DNA of 64,000 nt from JAMQPK01 sp963782595 (GTDB taxonomy: Bacteria > Acidobacteriota > Vicinamibacteria > Vicinamibacterales > JAMQPK01): positions 1,426,001 to 1,490,000 of the forward strand of contig CAWAKJ010000002.1 in the NCBI GenBank assembly GCA_963782595.1, in the 5' to 3' direction. The position numbers were made by a program, and so were the translations under genes. The notes beneath the pieces were generated by a model. The model was not told the DNA's origin. It did not search any database and saw nothing but the letters and a program-made list of their open reading frames with translations. Positions within the stretch are counted from its first letter, which is position 1. Each line of letters opens with the position of its first letter. Of the stretch, positions 23,738-32,221 are shown piece by piece.

Positions 23738-25405
23738 CTAGACCTCCATGATGACCGGTACGATGAGCGGCCGCCGCCCCGAGCGTTTTCTGAAGAAGCG
23801 CCGGAGTTCGACGCGGATCTTTTCCTTGATGAGTCCCTGGTCGGTCCGTTCTTCAATACTCGCTCCCTGAATGACGTCGCCGAGGAGCTTTACGCTCTCG
23901 CGCAGCAGCTCGGCGCTCGCCGCGTCCTGCGCGAGCCCGCGGCTGACGACGTCGGGATCCCCTTCCAACTCTCCGGTCTGCTTGTTGATCGCCACGACCG
24001 GCACGATGAGGCCGTCCTCGGAGAGATGCCGCCGATCGCGCAGCACCTCGTCGATGACTTCACCCGATCCGGATGCGTCGATCAGCACACGTCCCGCAGG
24101 AGCCTTGCCGCTGACGCTGGCGCCGTGTTCGTCGAATCGCAGGATGTCGCCGTTCTCGACGAGCATCACCGTCACGGGGGGCGTGATGCCGGCCGTCACC
24201 CGCTCGGCGATGCGGGCATGCTGCGACAGCTGCCGGTACTCGCCGTGAATCGGAATGAAATGTTTCGGCCTCACCAGTGACAACATCAGCTTGAGCTCTT
24301 CCTCGCTGCCGTGCCCGGACACGTGCACGTGCTTGATCCCCTCGTAGATCACGTCGGCGCCCCGCCGGGCCAGATGATTCATGACATGCCCGATCGACTT
24401 CTCGTTGCCCGGAATCGCCCGCGCCGAGAACACGACCGTGTCCTCCGATCCGACCTTGACGTACCGATGATCGTCGATGGCAATACGCGACATCGCCGCA
24501 AAAGGTTCGCCCTGCGAGCCGGTGGCAAGGCACAACACCTTGGACGGCGGCAGCGAGTCGATGTCGCTGTCGCGAATCGTGAGGCCCGCCGGAACCCGCA
24601 GATAGCCCAGACGCTGCGCGGCCTCTGAATTCTGCAGCATCCCTCGTCCGACGAACGCCACCTGCCGGCCGAACTGCGCCGCCAGATCGACGAGAATCTG
24701 CATCCGATATACGCTCGACGCGAACGTCGTCACCAGCAGCTTGCCGGTGGCCGTCGTGAAAATCTCCTCGAACGCGTCCTTCACTTCGAGCTCGGAGCCG
24801 GTGAACCCCTTGCGATCGATGTTCGTGCTGTCGGCAAACAGCGCGAGCACGCCCGTACTGCCGAGTTCGGCGAAGCGGTGGACGTCGAAATGCTGCCCGT
24901 CGATCGGCGTCTGATCGATCTTGAAGTCGCCGGTATGGACGATCGTCCCCGCCGGCGTGTGAATCGCCAGCGCCACACAATCGGGCATGCTGTGCGTCAC
25001 GCGCAGGAATTCAACGTCGCAGTCGCCGACGCGTACGCGCTGTCGCGGCTGAACAGCGACGAGCCGATCCCCTGGGTCGATGCCGTGCTCTTCGAGCTTC
25101 GGTCGCACCAGAGCCAATGTCAGCGGCGTTCCATAGACCGGCCCGTCGATGAGCGGCCAGATGTAAGGCACGCCGCCGATGTGATCCTCATGACCGTGTG
25201 TCAGCAGCAGCGCGGCCGGACGTGGCTGGCACTGATGCAGATACGAGAAGTCGGGGATCAGAAGATCTACGCCGGGCAACTCCGGTCCGGCAAACATCAC
25301 GCCCGCATCGATGACCATCGTGGCGCCATCGGTCGACAGCACCATCGAGTTCATCCCGAATTCGCCGAGCCCGCCAAGCGGGACCACTTGTAGCGCTGGA
25401 GCCAT
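23738..25405 (-). CDS. rnj: Ribonuclease J (metallo-beta-lactamase/beta-CASP)
   Basis: The 555-residue RNase has combined 5' exo- and endonuclease activity in mRNA decay and rRNA maturation. The metallo-beta-lactamase motif is intact (His70, His72, Asp74 and His75 in THGHEDH), as are the third ligand region (VHTGDFKID), the beta-CASP motifs (SVYRM, GSQGEP) and VSGHGSEEELKLML. The ATG at 25405 gives the conserved start APALQVVPLGGLGEFG; an ATG six codons upstream (25423) is an alternative. It leads the rnj-ftsK-amidase operon. Confidence 0.93.
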   Translation of the reverse strand: MAPALQVVPLGGLGEFGMNSMVLSTDGATMVIDAGVMFAGPELPGVDLLIPDFSYLHQCQPRPAALLLTHGHEDHIGGVPYIWPLIDGPVYGTPLTLALVRPKLEEHGIDPGDRLVAVQPRQRVRVGDCDVEFLRVTHSMPDCVALAIHTPAGTIVHTGDFKIDQTPIDGQHFDVHRFAELGSTGVLALFADSTNIDRKGFTGSELEVKDAFEEIFTTATGKLLVTTFASSVYRMQILVDLAAQFGRQVAFVGRGMLQNSEAAQRLGYLRVPAGLTIRDSDIDSLPPSKVLCLATGSQGEPFAAMSRIAIDDHRYVKVGSEDTVVFSARAIPGNEKSIGHVMNHLARRGADVIYEGIKHVHVSGHGSEEELKLMLSLVRPKHFIPIHGEYRQLSQHARIAERVTAGITPPVTVMLVENGDILRFDEHGASVSGKAPAGRVLIDASGSGEVIDEVLRDRRHLSEDGLIVPVVAINKQTGELEGDPDVVSRGLAQDAASAELLRESVKLLGDVIQGASIEERTDQGLIKEKIRVELRRFFRKRSGRRPLIVPVIMEV

Positions 25406-25554
25406 AGCGACACAGTTGCACATCGCCTGGGGGAGGGCGATTCAGAAAAAGGCTCCCGGAGCCACTTTTCAAAGCTCGTAGTGCGCCATTACGCGCGACC
25501 ACGCGGACAGGCTGCTGGGCGCTGCCTGAGGAGAGGGCAGCAGGATAGCACAGC

Positions 25555-26358
25555 TCACTGGCGTGCGGCAGCAAATAGGTCGGCAAGTCTCGCTATTTCA
25601 ATAACCTCCAGCGTCTCCGCCCTCCGCCGCGGGTCGATGCCGGCGGCCCCGAGCACCGCCACCGACTCGGTGCCCGCTTCAACAGCAAAGGACGCCAGTG
25701 CATTACTCAGCGTCTTGCGCCGTTGGGTGAACATGCGACGAACCATCCGCTCGAACAGTGCCGGATTCTTCAACTGAAAAGCCGGCGGACGGAACGTCAG
25801 CCGGATGAGGGCCGACCGGACTTCCGGCGATGGTCTGAACGCGCCAGGAGGTATCGCCAGCAGCCGCGTCACGTCGGCGCGCCATTGAATCAGCACGCTC
25901 AGGACACCGTACTCCGAAGTACCCCGCTTTGCGACGATGCGATCGGCCACCTCGCGCTGCAGCATCAACGTGGCGTCCTTCACGGGGCGCTGCGATTCGA
26001 GGTCGAGCAAACGGAACAGAATCGGGGAGGAGATGTTGTAGGGAAGGTTGCCTGCGACGCGTATCGGACCGGCGATATTCGCCGCGGTGAGTGCCGCGAC
26101 GATGTCGCTGTCGAGCACATCGCCGCCGATGATCGTGGCGTTGGCGGGAAGTCTGGGAGCGAGACTGGCCACGAGATCGCGATCGATCTCAATAGCCATC
26201 ATCTGCGACACCTTCGGCGCGAGCCGCAGCGTCAGGATTCCCGGGCCTGGACCGATTTCGAGAAACACGTCATGAGGAGTGGGGGCGATCGCCGCGACCA
26301 CCTTGTCGGCCCATGCGGGCTCGAGGAAATGCTGTCCAAAGCGCTTTCGCGTCCGCAT
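25555..26358 (-). CDS. rsmA: 16S rRNA (adenine1518/1519-N6)-dimethyltransferase
   Basis: The 267-residue SAM-dependent enzyme (KsgA) dimethylates two adjacent adenosines near the 3' end of 16S rRNA during 30S assembly. The N-terminus RKRFGQHFL, SAM-binding motif LEIGPGPGILT and catalytic motif NLPYNISSP are present. It begins three bases after the nth stop on the same strand, so it belongs to the lexA-nth cluster. About 150 bases without a recognised gene separate its end from rnj. Confidence 0.96.
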   Translation of the reverse strand: MRTRKRFGQHFLEPAWADKVVAAIAPTPHDVFLEIGPGPGILTLRLAPKVSQMMAIEIDRDLVASLAPRLPANATIIGGDVLDSDIVAALTAANIAGPIRVAGNLPYNISSPILFRLLDLESQRPVKDATLMLQREVADRIVAKRGTSEYGVLSVLIQWRADVTRLLAIPPGAFRPSPEVRSALIRLTFRPPAFQLKNPALFERMVRRMFTQRRKTLSNALASFAVEAGTESVAVLGAAGIDPRRRAETLEVIEIARLADLFAAARQ

Positions 26359-26361
26359 GCG

Positions 26362-27054
26362 TCAGGTCTTGCGCGACACAACCCTCCGAAAGTAATCGCA
26401 ATCCCCCCGCACCACGCACTCGCCGCAGAGCGGCTTCGGTTTGCAGATGCGCCGGCCGTGCAGAATCAGGGTATCCGATGCCTTGGTCCATTCGGCGGGC
26501 GGCAACGCCCCGCACAACTGCCGCTCGACTTCAACGGGATCCTCAGACTTCGCGATGCCAATCCGGTTCGTCACTCGCAGCACGTGCCGATCGACCGGCA
26601 GGCCGGGAACACCGAGCGCGTGCCCGAGCACAACGTTGGCCGTCTTACGCCCTACGCCAGGGAGTTCGACAAGGGCTTCCATGCTTGGCGGCACGTCGCC
26701 GCCATGGTGTTCCACCAGCGCGCGCGCCATGCCGACGAGCGACTTCGCTTTCGATCGAAAGAAGCCTGTTGAGTGGATCTGCCGCTCCAGCTCCGCGGTG
26801 TCTGCCGCCGCGAGCGCCGCCGCATTCGGATAGCGCTGGAAGAGGGCTGGCGTCACGCGATTGACGCCGGCATCGGTCGATTGCGCGGAAAGAATCGTGG
26901 CGACGAGCAGTTGATATGGATTCTGGTAGTCGAGTTCGGTATCCGCGTCGGGATGCTGTGTGTAGAGCTTGTGCATGACCGTCAGGGCGCGACCGGCGTC
27001 GCGCCCTGACCGTCTTCCTTTAATGGATCGGGCTTTAATGGATCGGGCCACCAC
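26362..27054 (-). CDS. nth: Endonuclease III
   Basis: The 230-residue DNA glycosylase/AP lyase removes oxidised pyrimidines. The helix-hairpin-helix LPGVGRKTA (with catalytic Lys) and the following PVDRHVLRV with catalytic Asp are intact. The C-terminal iron-sulfur cluster loop has four Cys (ICKPKPLCGEC then GDC); the first spacing is five residues rather than the six of the E. coli enzyme. The GTG at 27054 overlaps the upstream gene by 20 bases; the N-terminus holds a 15-base tandem duplication, so the true start is less certain. Confidence 0.92.
   Translation of the reverse strand: MVARSIKARSIKGRRSGRDAGRALTVMHKLYTQHPDADTELDYQNPYQLLVATILSAQSTDAGVNRVTPALFQRYPNAAALAAADTAELERQIHSTGFFRSKAKSLVGMARALVEHHGGDVPPSMEALVELPGVGRKTANVVLGHALGVPGLPVDRHVLRVTNRIGIAKSEDPVEVERQLCGALPPAEWTKASDTLILHGRRICKPKPLCGECVVRGDCDYFRRVVSRKT
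27018..27047. repeat. Perfect 15-bp tandem duplication at the nth 5' end
   Basis: CTTTAATGGATCGGG occurs twice without spacer (27018-27032 and 27033-27047). On the minus strand the upstream copy contains the stop codon of the DUF3467-like gene, and both copies are read as ARSIK-ARSIK in the N-terminus of nth. Being 15 bases long, it keeps the frame. It looks like a recent replication-slippage duplication. Confidence 0.9.
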
Positions 27055-27346
27055 GACCAGCGTTACCCGCCGATTCCGTGTAGATGCGCAACTGATCCTG
27101 CAAGGCGGCGATAAGGGTCGCCACGACCTGCACCGGCAGCACCACCCGCGATTTCACAGCCGCGCGCACGACGTGCTCCGACTCGGCGGCGCGAATGTCC
27201 TTTTCAGAAAGCGGCGCCATCTCGCAGAAGGTGAGCGTGAAATCGAACGGCGTGTGATTGACGGCGCAGAAGTTCGCGTAGGTGCGTGGACTGTCGGACG
27301 ATTCGTCGGGGACGATCGTGAAATTAATCTGCTTCGACTCGGTCAT
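27035..27346 (-). CDS. DUF3467-like protein
   Basis: The 103-residue protein contains the DUF3467 pattern: TYANFCAVNHTPFDFTLTFCE in the first half and SRVVLPVQVVATLIAALQDQL in the second. The family is widespread, small and of unknown role. The ATG at 27346 lies one base after the lexA stop, and its end overlaps nth, so it is co-transcribed with DNA damage genes; whether that reflects function is not known. A GTG at 27370 would overlap lexA and is less likely. Confidence 0.75.
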   Translation of the reverse strand: MTESKQINFTIVPDESSDSPRTYANFCAVNHTPFDFTLTFCEMAPLSEKDIRAAESEHVVRAAVKSRVVLPVQVVATLIAALQDQLRIYTESAGNAGRGGPIH

Positions 27347-27347
27347 C

Positions 27348-27953
27348 TCAATATCTTCGCATGACACCAACCACCACTCCCTGAACCTGCAGTTGATCGG
27401 GCTCCACGAAGATGGGCTGCAGCGTCGGATTCGCCGGCTGAAGGCGCACGCGACCGTTTTCGCGGTACAGCTTCTTCAAGGTGACATCGGAACCGCTGAT
27501 GAGCGCGACGACCGTCTCGCCGTTCTGGGCGGTCTTGCGGTCTTCGACGATCACGAAATCGCCGTCGCAGATTTGCTCGTCGATCATGGAGTTGCCGCGT
27601 ACGCGCAACACATACGTGTCGCGCCGGCCCACCAAATCTTCAGGAACCGCGATGGTCTCCGACGTGGTCACGGCCTCGATCGGCGACCCGGCAGCCACAT
27701 AGCCCAGCAGCGGCAAATCGACCGCGCGACCGCCGGAGCTGGTCGGAATCATTTCGACCGAGCGGCTCCGATTCCACGCGCGTTTGATGAAGCCCTTTTC
27801 CTGAAGATTGGTCAGGTGTTTGTGAACCGTCGCCAGCGAAGAGAGACCGAATCGGCGGCCGATTTCCTCGAGGCTGGGAGCATACCCGTGCTGCTGAATG
27901 AAGTCCTGCAGGTAGTCGAGAATCTCTCGTTGGCGCTTCGTTAGCGGGAGCAC
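27348..27953 (-). CDS. lexA: LexA repressor
   Basis: The 201-residue SOS repressor binds DNA through an N-terminal winged helix (residues 1-65, LTKRQREILDYLQDFI then PSLEEIGRRFGLSSLATVHKH). It self-cleaves at Ala88-Gly89 (YVAAGSPIEA) when RecA is active. The Ser/Lys dyad is Ser122 (GNSMIDEQI) and Lys160 (VTLKKL). The GTG at 27953 has GGAGG (27959-27963) five bases upstream. It heads lexA-DUF3467-nth-rsmA; a promoter with good sigma-70 boxes lies at 28018-28046. Autoregulation is expected, but no box of a known LexA type was identified. Confidence 0.96.
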   Translation of the reverse strand: MLPLTKRQREILDYLQDFIQQHGYAPSLEEIGRRFGLSSLATVHKHLTNLQEKGFIKRAWNRSRSVEMIPTSSGGRAVDLPLLGYVAAGSPIEAVTTSETIAVPEDLVGRRDTYVLRVRGNSMIDEQICDGDFVIVEDRKTAQNGETVVALISGSDVTLKKLYRENGRVRLQPANPTLQPIFVEPDQLQVQGVVVGVMRRY

Positions 27954-28017
27954 TCATGCCTCCATTGAGCGGGCGCGGTTACCGCGCGGGCTGCCCACTC
28001 GTCGATGAACGGCGGTA

Positions 28018-28046
28018 ACTATACGCAAAAGAAAGGCGAAGGTCAA
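28018..28046 (-). promoter_or_regulatory. Probable lexA promoter with nearby inverted repeats
   Basis: On the minus strand TTGACC (28041-28046) and TATAGT (28018-28023) are separated by 17 bases, a strong sigma-70 match; transcription would start near 28011. GCGGTAAC at 28012-28019 overlaps the -10 and is mirrored by GTTACCGC at 27978-27985. A second palindrome, GACAG-N8-CTGTC, lies upstream at 28070-28087. Either could be an operator for LexA; this is inference. Confidence 0.65.
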
Positions 28047-28207
28047 TCTGCCCTTGCTCCCAGGCAATCGACAGATGTCAAACTGTCTGAATCACCGTCA
28101 CCGGTTGTTGTCATGTCATATGTCAGTAGTTTTTGGACACGTCGACGGCGAGAAGACTTGCGCTAAACTGTAACTGGCGCTTTTCCTTTGAGATAGCTGG
28201 TCAGGTT

Positions 28208-28801
28208 ATGACACGAATAATTTCGTCCGCGCTTCTCGCAGGCGTCGTCGTTTGCACCGTCTCCGGTGCCGAGCCCGTCTCGCGGCGTGATGCGGCGCGC
28301 CTGCAGGCGAAGCTCGATCGCATCAGCAAGAACGAGGGCAGTCGCAGCAAAGCCGCAGCGACCACGCCGATTACCGAAGGGGAGTTGAACTCTTACCTGC
28401 GGTACGAATTGGGCGACCGCATTCCTCCCGGAGTCACCGAGCCGTGGGTGTCGGTCCTCGACAACGGGCGTTTGTCGGGCAAGGCAACCGTCGATCTGGG
28501 GCGGGTCGGACAAAGCCGCAAGTCGGGCGGCATGCTCGATCCGTACAGTCTTTTGACAGGTGAGATGCCTCTGACCGTGAACGGAGTGCTCAAGACGAAA
28601 AATGGCATGGGCACATTCGCGATCGAATCTGCGTCGCTGTCCGGCGTGCCCATCCCGGCCTGGATGCTCCAGGACATCGTGAGCTACTACTCGAAATCGC
28701 CGACGAGTCCGAACGGCGTTTCACTCGACAAACCCTTCGCGCTTCCGTCCGGTATCCGCGAAATTCAGCTCGTCAAAGGCCAGGTCGTCGTCGTTCAATA
28801 G
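28208..28801 (+). CDS. Secreted protein, possibly LmeA/DUF2993-like
   Basis: The 197-residue product begins with a signal peptide (IISSALLAGVVVCTVSGAEP). It then shows TPITEGELNSYLRYEL, a central region LSGKATVDLG, and IPAWMLQDIVSYYSKSP. This order resembles DUF2993/LmeA-type lipid-binding proteins, but the match is weak. The ATG at 28208 is chosen because it begins the signal peptide; the open frame extends 25 codons upstream without homology. It is divergent from lexA and lies upstream of recG with a hairpin in between. Confidence 0.65.
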   Translation: MTRIISSALLAGVVVCTVSGAEPVSRRDAARLQAKLDRISKNEGSRSKAAATTPITEGELNSYLRYELGDRIPPGVTEPWVSVLDNGRLSGKATVDLGRVGQSRKSGGMLDPYSLLTGEMPLTVNGVLKTKNGMGTFAIESASLSGVPIPAWMLQDIVSYYSKSPTSPNGVSLDKPFALPSGIREIQLVKGQVVVVQ

Positions 28802-28806
28802 TCTAG

Positions 28807-28848
28807 GGGTTCCTGTTCGACGAGCGCGCAAGGACCCGACAGGAACCC
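28807..28848. repeat. 10-bp inverted repeat between a secreted-protein gene and recG
   Basis: GGGTTCCTGT (28807-28816) and ACAGGAACCC (28839-28848) are perfectly complementary across 22 bases. No T-run follows, so it does not look like a standard intrinsic terminator. It ends nine bases before the recG GTG and could affect recG translation or mark an mRNA processing site. Confidence 0.6.
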
Positions 28849-28857
28849 TCATCCCCT

Positions 28858-30966
28858 GTGTCCAGCGACTACCTCCAAACCCCACTTCAGTTCCTGAAAG
28901 GTGTCGGGCCGAAACGAGCCGCCGATCTTCAGCGCGTCGGGCTCTCGACCGTCGAGGATCTCCTTTACCGATTTCCACTCCGCTACGAAGACCGCGGCAA
29001 CCTGCAACCGATCTCGTCGTTGAAGCCGGGCCAGCAGGTCGCAATCGCCGGCCGGATTCAAAGCAGCCGGCTGCGCACGACCCGGCGTCCCGGGTTCAAG
29101 ATCTTCGAAGCGCTAATTGGTGATGCGACCGGCTCGATTCCGGCAGTGTGGATGAACCAGGCGTTTCTGCAGGACATTCTTCGGCGAGATGTCCGCGTCG
29201 TGCTCTTCGGCACCGTCGAAGCGCGTCCGCGCCTGCAGGTGATCAACCCGGATTACGAGGTTATCGACGCAGGCGACGGGGAAGCGGGCGAGCAGGACGA
29301 GGCATCGACGGTGCACACCGGCCGGATCGTGCCGGTCTATGAAAAGGCCGGCGCGATGACCCCGAAGATGCAGCGCCGGTTGATGTTCGATCTGATTTCG
29401 CACATACCCGAGGACCTCCCGGATCCGTTTCCCGAGGATGTCCGGCAACGCCTTCAGCTTCCGGGCCGTCGAACGGCGCTCGTCGAGACGCATTTTCCTC
29501 CTTCGCACACAGCACCGGATCAACTGAACCGCTTCAGGACCCCGGCGCAGATTCGCGTCATCTTCGAAGAGTTCTTTCTGTTTCAGCTTGGGCTGCTGCT
29601 GCGCAAACGCGCGGCGGTGCGCGAATCGAAGCCACGCGCGATCCACGTCGACGATCGAATTCGGCAGTCGGCGCGCGCCATCCTTCCATTCCGGCTTACC
29701 GATGGCCAGCGCGCCGCGTTGAAGGAGATCGTCGAAGACATGCAGCGCACGACGCCGATGAATCGGCTGCTGCAGGGCGATGTCGGCGCCGGCAAGACGA
29801 TCGTGGCCCTGCTGGCGGCGCTCGTCGCGATGGAGAACGGGCTGCAAGTCGCGTTCATGGCGCCGACGGAAATCCTGGCGGAGCAGCACTTCCTGAGTCT
29901 CCGAAGGCTGCTCGAGCAGTCGCGCTTCCGCGTCGAGCTTCTGACGGGCGGCACGGCCGGGCTGCGCCGCCGCGACGTGCTGGCGCGCCTCTCTGCGGGC
30001 GACATTCATCTTCTCGTCGGCACGCATGCTCTGGTGCAGGGTACCGTCAACTTCCATTCACTCGGACTCGCGATCATCGACGAGCAGCATCGATTCGGCG
30101 TCGTGCAGCGTGCGACGCTTCGCGCCAAAGGCCTGATGCCCGACGTGCTCGTGATGACGGCGACGCCGATCCCGCGCACCCTGGCGCTGACGGTCTACGG
30201 CGATCTCGATGTGTCGGTTATCCGCGACATGCCGCCGGGACGCCGCGCGATTCTGACGGCAGTCAGATCGGAATCACGCCGCGACGACGTCTATGCTGCC
30301 GTTCGCGCGCAGCTCGAGCAAGCTCGCCAGGCCTACGTGGTGTATCCGCTGATAGAGGAGTCGGAGAAAGTCGATCTCAAAGCCGCGACCGAGATGGCCG
30401 ACACGCTGCAGGAGATCTTTCCCGAGTACCGCGTCGCACTGCTGCACGGGAAGATGAAGCAGGACGCGAAAGATCGCGTCATGCGCGCGTTCGCGGCGGG
30501 CGAGATTCATGTGCTCGTGTCGACGACCGTCATCGAGGTGGGCATCGACGTCCCCAACGCCAGCCTCATGGTGATCGAACATGCCGAGCGGTTCGGACTG
30601 TCGCAGCTTCATCAGTTGCGCGGCCGTGTCGGGCGCGGCGCGCATCAGTCACATTGCATTCTGTTGTATCAGTATCCGATTTCGAAACAGGGCAAGGAGA
30701 GGCTGCAGGCACTCGCCGATACGACCAACGGCTTCGAGATCGCCGAGCGCGATCTCGAACTGCGCGGACCTGGCGATTTCTTCGGTACCCGTCAGTCGGG
30801 TTTGCCCACACTGAGAACAGGCGACCTCTTGCGCGATCACTCGCTGATGGAGCAGGCTCGCGACGAAGCCGCGCGCTTCCTGGAGGAACAGGCGCTCACC
30901 GCCCCGATCGCCGAGCGCATGAAAGCCGCCTGGCCTCACCGGTTCGGGCTGATGGACATAGGATAG
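28858..30966 (+). CDS. recG: ATP-dependent DNA helicase RecG
   Basis: The 702-residue monomeric helicase remodels stalled forks and branch-migrates Holliday junctions. The N-terminal HhH/wedge region (TPLQFLKGVGPKRAADL) and OB-like domain are followed by the motor with Walker A LLQGDVGAGKT, motif II IIDEQHRFGV, motif III TATPIPRTLAL and motif VI QLRGRVGRG. The start is GTG at 28858 without an obvious ribosome-binding site. Length matches the family (about 690). Confidence 0.96.
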   Translation: MSSDYLQTPLQFLKGVGPKRAADLQRVGLSTVEDLLYRFPLRYEDRGNLQPISSLKPGQQVAIAGRIQSSRLRTTRRPGFKIFEALIGDATGSIPAVWMNQAFLQDILRRDVRVVLFGTVEARPRLQVINPDYEVIDAGDGEAGEQDEASTVHTGRIVPVYEKAGAMTPKMQRRLMFDLISHIPEDLPDPFPEDVRQRLQLPGRRTALVETHFPPSHTAPDQLNRFRTPAQIRVIFEEFFLFQLGLLLRKRAAVRESKPRAIHVDDRIRQSARAILPFRLTDGQRAALKEIVEDMQRTTPMNRLLQGDVGAGKTIVALLAALVAMENGLQVAFMAPTEILAEQHFLSLRRLLEQSRFRVELLTGGTAGLRRRDVLARLSAGDIHLLVGTHALVQGTVNFHSLGLAIIDEQHRFGVVQRATLRAKGLMPDVLVMTATPIPRTLALTVYGDLDVSVIRDMPPGRRAILTAVRSESRRDDVYAAVRAQLEQARQAYVVYPLIEESEKVDLKAATEMADTLQEIFPEYRVALLHGKMKQDAKDRVMRAFAAGEIHVLVSTTVIEVGIDVPNASLMVIEHAERFGLSQLHQLRGRVGRGAHQSHCILLYQYPISKQGKERLQALADTTNGFEIAERDLELRGPGDFFGTRQSGLPTLRTGDLLRDHSLMEQARDEAARFLEEQALTAPIAERMKAAWPHRFGLMDIG

Positions 30967-30999
30967 TTAGTGGTTGGTGGTTGGTAGTTGATGGTTAGT
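30966..30999 (+). repeat. GTTGGTGGTTGGTAGTTG word repeat
   Basis: The recG-rsmD gap opens with loosely repeated words (TAGTGGTTGGTGGTTGG then TAGTTGATGGTTAG). It is of the same simple, degenerate type as the AGAATCTA and GGGATTA tracts elsewhere in the window. Only short gaps between genes carry such tracts. No coding or promoter function is visible. Confidence 0.6.
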
Positions 31000-31066
31000 C
31001 GAGAGTGACGCCGGGTGCGAACGTTTGCAAATTATCGATCCGTCTCGGCGTCTCGGCGTTGAAACA

Positions 31067-31600
31067 ATGCGGATCATTGCAGGCGACCTTAAAGGACGCA
31101 GGCTCAAGACCCCGACGTGGGAGGGCCTGCGTCCGACATCGGACAAGCTGCGCGAAACCCTGTTTAATGTCGTTGCGCAGCGGGTACCCGGAGCCCGCGT
31201 GCTCGATTTGTACGCGGGCACGGGCGCGATTGGCATCGAGGCCCTCAGCCGCGGCGCGTCACACGTGACCTTCATCGACACCGACCGGCGAGCGCTGACG
31301 CTCATCGAGGAGAACCTGCGTCACTGCGGCGTCCGAGACCGCTATGCTATTATCCGAGCGCCGCAATCCCTGCTGTCCGGATCGTTCGATCTCGTCGTGC
31401 TGGATCCGCCCTACGACGAACCCGATTTGACGGCCTCGATTGCCGCCGCCGAGCGCCTCGTGGCGCCAGACGGCCTGCTCGTGCTCGAGCACGCGCGCCG
31501 GCGTCCGGCGCCGGAGCAGGCGGGGCGGCTGCGGAAAACGCGGGATTTGATGTCGGGCGACAGCGCATTGGCGTTCTATGTAATACCGGCAACGCTTTAG
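31067..31600 (+). CDS. rsmD: 16S rRNA (guanine966-N2)-methyltransferase
   Basis: The 177-residue SAM-dependent enzyme modifies G966 of 16S rRNA. The typical N-terminus MRIIAGDLKGRRLKTP, followed by GLRPTSDKLRETLFN, sets the ATG at 31067. SAM motif I is VLDLYAGTGAIGIEALSRGA and the catalytic motif is LDPPYDEP. It lies upstream of coaD, a common bacterial pairing. Confidence 0.95.
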   Translation: MRIIAGDLKGRRLKTPTWEGLRPTSDKLRETLFNVVAQRVPGARVLDLYAGTGAIGIEALSRGASHVTFIDTDRRALTLIEENLRHCGVRDRYAIIRAPQSLLSGSFDLVVLDPPYDEPDLTASIAAAERLVAPDGLLVLEHARRRPAPEQAGRLRKTRDLMSGDSALAFYVIPATL

Positions 31601-31685
31601 CCCGAGGCGGCAGCCGTAAACTATTCCCGAGGTCGCGGAGCGGCGCGGGGCAACGGGCCCCCGCCCCTCGACGGTTGCTCGGGGC

Positions 31686-31707
31686 GTCCCGAGCGGAGTC
31701 GAGGGAC
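31686..31707. repeat. GTCCC-GAGCGGAGTCGAG-GGAC palindromic repeat
   Basis: The rsmD-coaD gap of 126 bases is GC-rich and contains the unit GTCCCGAGCGGAGTC followed by GAGGGAC. Its ends are complementary, and it resembles short palindromes I recall as widely scattered in environmental bacterial genomes. It is preceded by CTCGACGGTTGCTCGGGG, which may be a decayed second arm. No coding potential is seen in the gap. Confidence 0.55.
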
Positions 31708-31726
31708 GCAAGCGGAGCCACTAAAC

Positions 31727-32221
31727 ATGAAACTGGCTGTGTATCCGGGCTCGTTCGACCCGTTGACCAACGGCCACGTCGACATCATCGAGCGCGGCAC
31801 GCACCTGTTCGACAAGATCATCGTCGCGATTCTGGTGAACGTGGAGAAGGCGCCGCTGTTCACCATGGAGGAGCGCGTCGACATCGTGCGCGAGGTGTTC
31901 AAGGGGCGGCCGAATGTCGAGGTCGATACCTTCGAAGGACTGCTGGTCGATTACGTCGCTGCACGCCACGCCGATGTGATTGTCCGCGGGCTCCGCGCGC
32001 TGTCTGATTTCGAGGCGGAGTTTCAGATGGCGCTGATGAACCGTCGCCTGAGTCCGCATATCGAGACGGTCTTCATGATGCCCGCCGAGAAGTACACCTA
32101 TATTAGCTCGCGGTTGATCAAAGAGGTGTTTGCGCTGGGCGGGCAGGTGCGCGGGCTGGTGCCGGAAGTCGTCGAGAGCCGTTTGAGAGAGAAACAGAGA
32201 GGGAAAGTGCATGCTGGCTGA
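31727..32221 (+). CDS. coaD: Phosphopantetheine adenylyltransferase
   Basis: The 164-residue enzyme makes dephospho-CoA from phosphopantetheine and ATP. The nucleotidyltransferase motif YPGSFDPLTNGHVD, the RGLRALSDFEAEFQMALMNR block and the ISSRLIKE motif are all present. The ATG at 31727 is fixed by homology; no clear ribosome-binding site precedes it. The 3' end overlaps the aminotransferase gene by 11 bases. Confidence 0.97.
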   Translation: MKLAVYPGSFDPLTNGHVDIIERGTHLFDKIIVAILVNVEKAPLFTMEERVDIVREVFKGRPNVEVDTFEGLLVDYVAARHADVIVRGLRALSDFEAEFQMALMNRRLSPHIETVFMMPAEKYTYISSRLIKEVFALGGQVRGLVPEVVESRLREKQRGKVHAG

